The translations under genes were made by a program, and so were the position numbers. 37,288 bases of DNA from contig RXOD01003921.1 in assembly GCA_005223375.1 (NCBI GenBank), forward strand, positions 1-37,288, read 5' to 3'. The notes under the pieces are model-generated. The model saw only the letters and a program-made list of their open reading frames with translations, made no database searches and was not told the DNA's origin. Of the stretch, positions 31,247 to 37,288 are shown piece after piece; within the stretch, counting starts at the first letter, position 1; every line of letters begins with the position of its first letter. The stretch comes from Amoebophrya sp. AT5.2 (Eukaryota; Sar; Dinophyceae; Syndiniales; Amoebophryaceae).

Positions 31247-34200
31247 CTAGGTGCAGCACTCGGTGAGGCTCCCGTGGTACGACGAGCGCACCGGCATCCC
31301 GTTGACGTTCTTAGGGGGCGTGAGGTTTTCCCCATACTTGGTCTGCAAGTAGCGCTTCAGCAAGTTTTCTTTCATGCGGCGGGCCAGCATATGCTTCCTT
31401 TTGATCCGGCGTCCGCCGTCGCCGGGGCGCATCGCGGAACTGGAAAAGACGCGGGTCGTGACGCCAGCATACTCGACCAATTCAGTTTCCGGAAAGTTCG
31501 CGTCCGATAGCAGACCAGCCTTCAACGAGTCCCCCCTCGATAGGCCCATCTCGAAGTACGCATCTAGATCGAGTTGCGTGTACCAGGGGCCCCCATAAGT
31601 CGAGCGGTAGTTTCGTTTTTCCTCCATCGCTCCGTGTTCTTGGCAGTCCTTTGACGGTGAACCACCGTGGGGACCGACGCTCCGGAGACTCCAATCGGAA
31701 GACCTTCCGTTCGGATCCGAGGAGGAGTCGGAAAGCCCGAAGCTGTTCTCGAAGTTGTGGCGCATGAAGAAGCGGCCGCCCTCAAGGGTCGCCATGATGT
31801 TGGTGTTGTGCTTTCCGTCCCACGCCGCCCATCGGGCCTCGTCCAGGTCTCCTGCAGCGAAGTTTTCCTCTCCCTTCAACTCCCGGGCAAAGTCTTTCAC
31901 AAGCTCGTTCGCGACCACAAGCACATACGTCGCGCCCGTCGCCTCAAAAATTGCGTCTGCGGATGCCAGACTCCGGCTCTGGTACACGATGGCGACCGTA
32001 TCGCTCTTCTTTTCACCTCCGACTGAGCCCGTTTCCTCCTTACCAAAGCTCGCTGCGCGAGGAATGTGCGCCAACACCCACATCTTGCGCTTCCGATTCA
32101 CCGCATCCGTATTCGACGGAGTCTCCGCCGCGCTCGCTTCCAACCTGGAGGTCCGCTTTCTTTCATCCAGCACGACGTCTCCTAGACCTCGATCCAGCGC
32201 AAACTGCAGGACATTCGCCCAAAAGGATGCAGGTACAACAACGTCGTTGTCGTCGTCGTAGGGAATTAGAAACTGCGGATGCCGGTAGTAGCCCAACGCG
32301 GTGCCCGCGGCGATCGAGTACAAGCTGCCTCGGCTTCCAAAAATCTCGGGGATCATCGTAAACCGGTGGAAATCTCGCAAGAGCTGTACGAGGTCCACAT
32401 ACTTCGGGCTCCATCCATACTTTCCGCGTCCATAAACGGCGTCCAGGATGGGCTGCTCGGGGGCCGGCCACTTGAGAGTGGTGACACTGCTAGTTGTGCC
32501 TTCTCCGTCAGACAGAGACATAGACTGCCCCACCCCCACAGGCACCTCCGACGACGGAGTCGCTGTGTTTTCGTGGCCCCGCTCGTGGAAGCGCGCCGCG
32601 AACCCTGGATGCGTCCGCGTCCGCAGTTTTTTCGCCAACTGCGCAGCGGTGTGCACACGCTTCTTAGTAGTGGCTCTTGCCACCGCAAGTACGTCCCTGA
32701 CCGAAACCAGATACCCCAAGTTCACCACAGCAATTACTCCCGCCAGAAAAACCATGGCCCAATCGCCGAGAGACATGCGCGGCGCGGCAAGCGACTGTGT
32801 TCTTCTGTCGTCTGTTTTCGTTCTCTCCAATGGCTCGTCCTCGTGGTCGGACCCGAATTGGGCTTCTTCTCTTCGTATTTCTCCTGCCTCCGCGTCTGTT
32901 CCGCGATTGTGGTCCTGGATAGGTACTACTACTAGCTTTTCCGCTTTATTACGATCCCCAGCATCGACCCTGCCCTCCTTGTCGTCCTTCAGGAAAAGGC
33001 CTTTTTCGCTCGCAGCGTCCGATGCGATGGACAGGGCGCCACCAAGCATCAGCGCCGAACAGGCGATCTGTCCCAGCGTCATAGATGCACGCAAGACTAC
33101 TGCCGAGGACACTGCTAGGGCGCAGAAGCTGACGTAACGCAAACAGCCCGTAGAAACGGGTCCCGCCAGCTTCGCCAGTTGACCGAACATGGTTGACACC
33201 GCCAACCCAAGGAGCGAGCAAAACCCGAGCAGGGTCATGATTACAGAAACTTGCGTCTCGCCCCCTAGGAAGATATGCCGTAACGGCACGTCAAGACCAC
33301 CCTCCGCGCAAATGGCCAACACACACAGTGTTAGAAACTGCGCGCCCAGCATGCGGGTGCTGCACTCCAGCGCAGATATTTTCACAGGACCACTGCCTTC
33401 TGTGCCTACCACAGATCGCTTCTCTAGCGCCAAATCGTCCGCGCGTCGAGGAAATGTCGAAATGGAAATGCTCGGATGTAGTGACTTTTGCTTCTCACTG
33501 CTCTTGGCCGCTGCCGGACGCGCATCCTCTTCCGCACTCCCGACGAAGACCAGACGTCGCAGGTAACGAGGAGCGGTTCCAACCGTGGGGCTCGTGCAGT
33601 AGAGCTGGATCGCAGTTTTGGTGCTGCCAAGCAAGAGCGCACCGAGAAGAACCAAAACGCCCGCAACGGTATCCGACGACGACCGCGACGAACCCATTGT
33701 GCCGGCGGTGTTGTCGTGCCCTCGCGTCGCCAGCACCACCGACGAACTGGCGCCGAGGCAAATGACTCCCACCTGCATAAAAAACCTTATCGGAGCCTGA
33801 AGCCGATCCCATGGAAACAGAAAGCGCTGCTCAATAACAGCCACCGATGTACTTCGCGCGGCCGTCTCTGTGGTCGTTGTGGTCGACTGGTCGACTGGAG
33901 GGCAGACCGACTCCCTGACCGATGTTATGCCTCCATCATTCATCGTCTTTTCTTTTGTCTTCGCCACGGCGCTAGCTTTCGCTTTGGCTTCTGCGGCGCT
34001 GAGCAGTCGGCCCCGAAACACACCACCGGATACCCTAGAAAATGCGCAAGTTTTCGTCGCTTCTTCTTGCGTCGAGGCCTCCGTCTGTTCTTCTTGCGTC
34101 GCCGTCTCTTCTCCTTGCGTTTCCGGGACATCTGTCGAATCTGCCTCGTCCCACCCGGTGGGAAGGTTCTTACTCCGCTTCCGGAAGTAGTACATCATCG

Positions 34201-34921
34201 TGTCGTGAACTGGTTGACCGGGCGCCGTCCCTGGTCGTTGTGCAGTCGCCATTTGTAGCTGATCTACGTGGCCATGTTGCTCGAACCCCGCTGAAGTGCA
34301 CCTCTTCTGCCCGTCTTCCGCCTTCGCGCTCCCAGCAAACCAATCCAGCAGAAAGAAGACTGCTAGATCCATGAGTAGCACGTTTTTGGCCAGCATGCCG
34401 AAGCTTACGCTGTCCAGCATATGCAGTGCCAGGTTCATACCCGCGTAGGAGAAGCCGATGAGAATACCCCCCAGCAACGACAGGCGCTCGAGAGCGGTTC
34501 GAACTTGTTTTTCCTGTGGTGCGGGAGCTCCAGCATTTGCTCCTGGTTCATCTTGTGTGGGCCTCCCATGGACGCTCCTCTTGCCGACACCAGCAGGACC
34601 AACCACGCAGAGGGACGCGGCGCACTTCGCGAGAACCACGACGAAGCCTCCCAGACTATTCACCGTGGTCACAAAGAGCGGATACGGGACGCGGAGCTCT
34701 GTGAACAGAAACTTCATCGTCACGAGCAGTGCCGCATAGGCCAGGCCTTGCACGAAGAGCACAGGAAGAATTACAGAGAACGGCGCGATCGCGGAGGACA
34801 TCCTGAACCCAACGTGTCTGAAAGCGAGGTAGTATCTGAAAGTGTGACCTTGAAGTCGCTGTCGCGAACGCAGCGAACTAAACACAAACACGTTGGAAAG
34901 ACTTCTTGCACAGGATTGCAC
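31247..34921 (-). CDS. Fusion of a nucleotide-sugar-transporter-like membrane domain with a LicD/fukutin-type transferase
   Basis: One intronless frame of 1224 residues. Hydrophobic segments at about 46-70, 81-106, 146-163, 172-193, 375-397, 419-440, 524-538, 556-579, 590-611 and 617-634 give ten helices, as in drug/metabolite-transporter and SLC35/TPT carriers, with large hydrophilic loops at 197-372 and 442-515. An eleventh helix (about 721-741) precedes a soluble C-terminal half. There, GTALGYYRHPQFLIPYDDDNDVVVP (873-897) is the LicD/fukutin nucleotidyl/phosphotransferase motif with its Asp cluster, and the end (LLKRYLQTKYGENLTPPK) matches the LicD C-terminal pattern. By family, the carrier would import a nucleotide-activated donor into the Golgi or ER, and the LicD domain would transfer phospho-choline, phospho-ribitol or a related group to a glycan. 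Direct channelling between the two is inference. The start could be Met41 (34801). The gene is flanked by direct repeats. Confidence 0.8.
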   Translation of the reverse strand: MQSCARSLSNVFVFSSLRSRQRLQGHTFRYYLAFRHVGFRMSSAIAPFSVILPVLFVQGLAYAALLVTMKFLFTELRVPYPLFVTTVNSLGGFVVVLAKCAASLCVVGPAGVGKRSVHGRPTQDEPGANAGAPAPQEKQVRTALERLSLLGGILIGFSYAGMNLALHMLDSVSFGMLAKNVLLMDLAVFFLLDWFAGSAKAEDGQKRCTSAGFEQHGHVDQLQMATAQRPGTAPGQPVHDTMMYYFRKRSKNLPTGWDEADSTDVPETQGEETATQEEQTEASTQEEATKTCAFSRVSGGVFRGRLLSAAEAKAKASAVAKTKEKTMNDGGITSVRESVCPPVDQSTTTTTETAARSTSVAVIEQRFLFPWDRLQAPIRFFMQVGVICLGASSSVVLATRGHDNTAGTMGSSRSSSDTVAGVLVLLGALLLGSTKTAIQLYCTSPTVGTAPRYLRRLVFVGSAEEDARPAAAKSSEKQKSLHPSISISTFPRRADDLALEKRSVVGTEGSGPVKISALECSTRMLGAQFLTLCVLAICAEGGLDVPLRHIFLGGETQVSVIMTLLGFCSLLGLAVSTMFGQLAKLAGPVSTGCLRYVSFCALAVSSAVVLRASMTLGQIACSALMLGGALSIASDAASEKGLFLKDDKEGRVDAGDRNKAEKLVVVPIQDHNRGTDAEAGEIRREEAQFGSDHEDEPLERTKTDDRRTQSLAAPRMSLGDWAMVFLAGVIAVVNLGYLVSVRDVLAVARATTKKRVHTAAQLAKKLRTRTHPGFAARFHERGHENTATPSSEVPVGVGQSMSLSDGEGTTSSVTTLKWPAPEQPILDAVYGRGKYGWSPKYVDLVQLLRDFHRFTMIPEIFGSRGSLYSIAAGTALGYYRHPQFLIPYDDDNDVVVPASFWANVLQFALDRGLGDVVLDERKRTSRLEASAAETPSNTDAVNRKRKMWVLAHIPRAASFGKEETGSVGGEKKSDTVAIVYQSRSLASADAIFEATGATYVLVVANELVKDFARELKGEENFAAGDLDEARWAAWDGKHNTNIMATLEGGRFFMRHNFENSFGLSDSSSDPNGRSSDWSLRSVGPHGGSPSKDCQEHGAMEEKRNYRSTYGGPWYTQLDLDAYFEMGLSRGDSLKAGLLSDANFPETELVEYAGVTTRVFSSSAMRPGDGGRRIKRKHMLARRMKENLLKRYLQTKYGENLTPPKNVNGMPVRSSYHGSLTECCT

Positions 34922-35474
34922 AACGAATACGATTGAGAATGTTGAATTTGGTATTTCAACTACGAATTCACTGGGCAGCCATCTCTACATGCCTTTGTCG
35001 TTGACCACAGCAGCCTGCAAGCCGCTCTTCTTCGTAGTGGTTCCCGACGTGGAGGCCCTCGCCCCCGCCTGCACGGTAGGCAGAAGCTGCGCCGAAAACA
35101 AGATGGTAATCGGTCTCATCCTAATCGTATTCACCGACGAGCGACTAGAGATCGCGTTCTTTGGAAATGCGGTCTGTGCTAAGTAATGAGCTTGTCTTAT
35201 GATGGATGCTGGAACAATTAACAAAGCCGTTCGCAAATACTTCGGGTTTTGTTTTTCGGGTATCGGTATACCTTTCTGAGCTCAAAAACGCCTGGACGCA
35301 TCATTTGTTTCAGACAGCCGCTTCCCAGTGTTGCTTGCGCGCATTTTATTCAGTGTCGTAAGCTCGCGCCGACGCAGTCCGACGTACGAAATTCTTGCCG
35401 CGCGTACGATTCACGGAGTTGGTCACACATGGCGGCCTACGAAGTCGTTTCTGACGAACAGAGGACTCAATCAC

Positions 35475-35550
35475 GAAAATTTTGTCAGCGATACATAAAA
35501 AAACGTAGAAGGGGCGGGCAACGCGACGAGAATTTTGTCAGCGATACATA
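35475..35550 (+). repeat. Short element r, two direct copies
   Basis: TTTTGTCAGCGATACATA with a GA-rich leader occurs at 35475-35497 and 35528-35550, a period of 53 nt. A third copy in inverted orientation is at 30910-30928. Confidence 0.8.
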
Positions 35551-35605
35551 GCAAATAACTGGATCTGATTCCGCGGAACAACATGAAGTGCGAACTACGG
35601 TCGTT

Positions 35606-35766
35606 GTGCGGACGATTAAGCTCGTTGTGTGGAATCTTACAGTCGTGCTGCGGTAGTTGTGCGGGCTACGCAATGAGAAGCAGAGTTGAGATCGTCTCAT
35701 AACATCCCATCGGCCAACGTCTGCTGGAGGGATTCACGAAACTGATGAGCTTTAGGAGCAACGTCG
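35606..35766 (+). repeat. Dispersed repeat R, copy 2
   Basis: Same orientation as copy 1 at 30692-30862, sharing the 33-nt exact block at 35699-35731. The two copies bracket the transporter-LicD gene. Confidence 0.88.
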
Positions 35767-36536
35767 ATGCTAATGGTAGGGACCCTACCTCTGTAATGTA
35801 ATTCTCTTTTTTTTTGTCCGGCTGTCGTTTTTTTTTTTTTTGCATTTGTCCGCTTGGAAGTGCTCACGTGCAATGACCTCAGAATGGAGTGACGCAATGG
35901 AAAACAGAGAAACAGCGACGTCCTACTCCTAACCTGGCAGGGAATAATAATAAATCACACAATTTGTAAATAGAAAAATCATAACCGATTTATAAATGTA
36001 AACCTTTCGTATGGGATAATGTATCAATCGAGCAGGAAAAGCGATGATGCTCTTCAAGTTCAAGAGTGAATAAAAAAATGAGTGAGACTCAGCGTAACTA
36101 AGTATCGCGGCTCCCGCCTTGCCTTCATCGTCCTCCTCATCTTCTGCGAAAATACGTTATTTTCACGTAACACAAAAAGCTGAATTTTTACAACGTATAG
36201 AACATGCATAGGTTAGATCTAGCCCATTCATTTCTCACCTTGTTTCAAAATGCATATCTTTGCTTCGACCACGTCTCGGCCATCGAAGTGAGTTGGTGTC
36301 GCAAACGACTTTTTGCTGCTTCTACGGTCAGGCGCAACCAGCTCGTGGGCCGGCTCCATTCCCAAACTAGAAGCAATCCCAAAACGACCGCTGCAAGTAG
36401 CTGGATCCAGAGAAAAACCCGCGCTACATGTGGATTGTAGCCACAGACCAGACTCGACCTCCGCCACCTGCTACTTCCAATTCAAATTCAAAACTGTTGA
36501 GCCACAGCCGCCCCGTCGTGGACCCGTCAGCAATCT

Positions 36537-37288
36537 TCATCGCCAGCTTGGTGATGTCTCTGCAGCAGCAGCGTCTTCGCTCTGGAGCAGATCGCGTTCT
36601 CCGTCCTTGACAATCGGCGCGCAGCCGCCCTCGTAACTGACCGACTTCACGGCATCCCAATCAGATCGTGCAACCAAGCCGCCGGAACTGTCCCGAATGT
36701 TCGAAAACCGGATCCCTAACTCTTGCACGTCGTTCGGCAATGGGTTTGGGAACCCGGCGTCGGCAGCCAGGCGCGCGGCGCCGTCCTCGCCCTCGGTGTC
36801 TAGCCGCAGCAGGTGCAGCTGGCGATTTTGCTCCTTCGTGATCGCGTTGGTGAAGGCGACCGGCCCCGTCGTTACCAGCACCTTCATCCCCCGAGAATTT
36901 TCGTGGTGAAAGGGGAAGCCCGAGTCCACCAGAAAGCTGCTCTGTCCCGCCAGCTGCTTGCTCCGTTTCAAAAAGAAAATGTTCCGCGCTACCTGCTCAA
37001 TCACGCGAAACAGGTATCGGTGCCGCGGCTGCGCCGCGATAATCCACTGCACGTACTCTTCGCAGTGCTTCTCCACGCCGGCCGGCTTCGGCAGAATGAA
37101 GTCACAGTACCTAAGTTCCCAGTTGCTCAGCAGAATCTTCATTAGCGCGCGGGGACGTTTGCCATCTTGCTCCGGCTTTCCGAAAATGGCATCGTCCAGC
37201 GAGAAGCCTTCCTCAAACCCGGACTTGGTGTCCAGGTATACGCCCCCATAAGCATACACATAAGAATACTTAAACAAATCCGCCTTAG
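36537..37288 (-). CDS. OCH1-like (Gly_transf_sug, DXD family) glycosyltransferase, 3' part
   Basis: The frame is open from the window edge to a TGA at 36537 (250 codons). The first visible residues are KADLFKYSYVYAYGGVYLDTKSGFE, the sugar-nucleotide-binding signature of the OCH1/Gly_transf_sug family (PF04488): the K-A-D-L-F/R block plus YGGVYLD. In this subfamily the canonical DXD is replaced by D-T-K, as in the D-x-K forms known in related enzymes. Further conserved parts are the Asn/Pro region before WIIAAQPRH and VLVTTGPVAFTNAI. These are Golgi type II glycosyltransferases; acceptor and donor cannot be told. The N-terminus, with any membrane anchor, lies outside the window. The true 3' end might use another exon, since the last 15 residues are low complexity. 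Confidence 0.75.
   Translation of the reverse strand, partial: KADLFKYSYVYAYGGVYLDTKSGFEEGFSLDDAIFGKPEQDGKRPRALMKILLSNWELRYCDFILPKPAGVEKHCEEYVQWIIAAQPRHRYLFRVIEQVARNIFFLKRSKQLAGQSSFLVDSGFPFHHENSRGMKVLVTTGPVAFTNAITKEQNRQLHLLRLDTEGEDGAARLAADAGFPNPLPNDVQELGIRFSNIRDSSGGLVARSDWDAVKSVSYEGGCAPIVKDGERDLLQSEDAAAAETSPSWR

Larger units (their letters stand above)
34922..36536. other. 1.6 kb spacer holding repeat R copy 2 and tandem element r
   Basis: No gene is supported. Contents: element r twice (35475-35497, 35528-35550), repeat R copy 2 (35606-35766), and T runs at about 35807-35815 and 35829-35841. Confidence 0.6.

Noticed and set aside
36477..36500. AATTCAAATTCAAA stretch shared with 9010-9040
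   Set aside because: Simple low-complexity sequence, too short and too AT-rich to call a dispersed repeat.
1..37288. Prokaryotic features, CRISPR arrays, bacterial operons or plasmid origins
   Set aside because: Spliced genes, eukaryote-specific proteins (symplekin, TTC29, SDHAF4) and the absence of ribosome-binding sites show that this is eukaryotic nuclear DNA.

Overview
This is a stretch of nuclear genome from a protist. Protein-coding genes carry short GT-AG introns (63 to 465 nt, most 90 to 220 nt). Coding DNA is GC-rich, and the spacers are AT-richer with homopolymer runs. All twelve genes I can support lie on the minus strand. Four features point to an alveolate: a flagellar TTC29-type gene, a dinoflagellate-style F5/8-type-C-like domain protein, strict gene co-orientation, and introns bounded by direct repeats (introner-like). 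A compact syndinian dinoflagellate such as Amoebophrya would fit. The taxonomic guess is inference, because no rRNA or spliced-leader gene is present to settle it.

Layout, right to left in the direction of transcription. 37288-36537: 3' part of an OCH1-like glycosyltransferase. 34921-31247: a single-exon 1224-residue fusion of a nucleotide-sugar-transporter-like membrane domain with a LicD/fukutin-type transferase. 29709-24847: symplekin in eight exons, the mRNA 3'-end-processing scaffold. 24167-20325: a six-exon protein with degenerate EF-hand-like helical pairs. 19308-17962: a ketohexokinase-like pfkB sugar kinase. 17503-15965: an amidohydrolase ending exactly in KDEL. 14911-12063: a six-exon protein of unknown function. 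10658-9744: an F5/8-C-like domain protein with one probable intron. 8922-7255: a Bud23-like rRNA methyltransferase. 6611-6102: the complex II assembly factor SDHAF4. 5561-3265: TTC29 in seven exons. 475-1: the N-terminus of an unidentified, possibly mitochondrial protein that runs off the window.

The genes do not form one pathway. They are mostly housekeeping functions (RNA processing, ribosome maturation, respiration, flagellum, sugar metabolism), plus a glycosylation-flavoured right end where the transporter-LicD fusion and the OCH1-like enzyme are neighbours. The fusion gene is bracketed by two same-orientation copies of a dispersed repeat of about 160-170 bp.

I joined the exons by hand using phase, GT/AG and domain continuity. 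The summed lengths are consistent: TTC29 434 aa, symplekin 1246 aa, the EF-hand-like protein 953 aa and the unknown protein 695 aa. Ten of 24 modelled introns end AG|GT, so the acceptor re-creates an AG|GT proto-splice site. One intron is flanked by a perfect 14-nt direct repeat, and a similar 15-nt repeat pair bounds an orphan 154-bp GT...AG unit at 3030-3183. These are the best signals for intron-generating mobile elements here.
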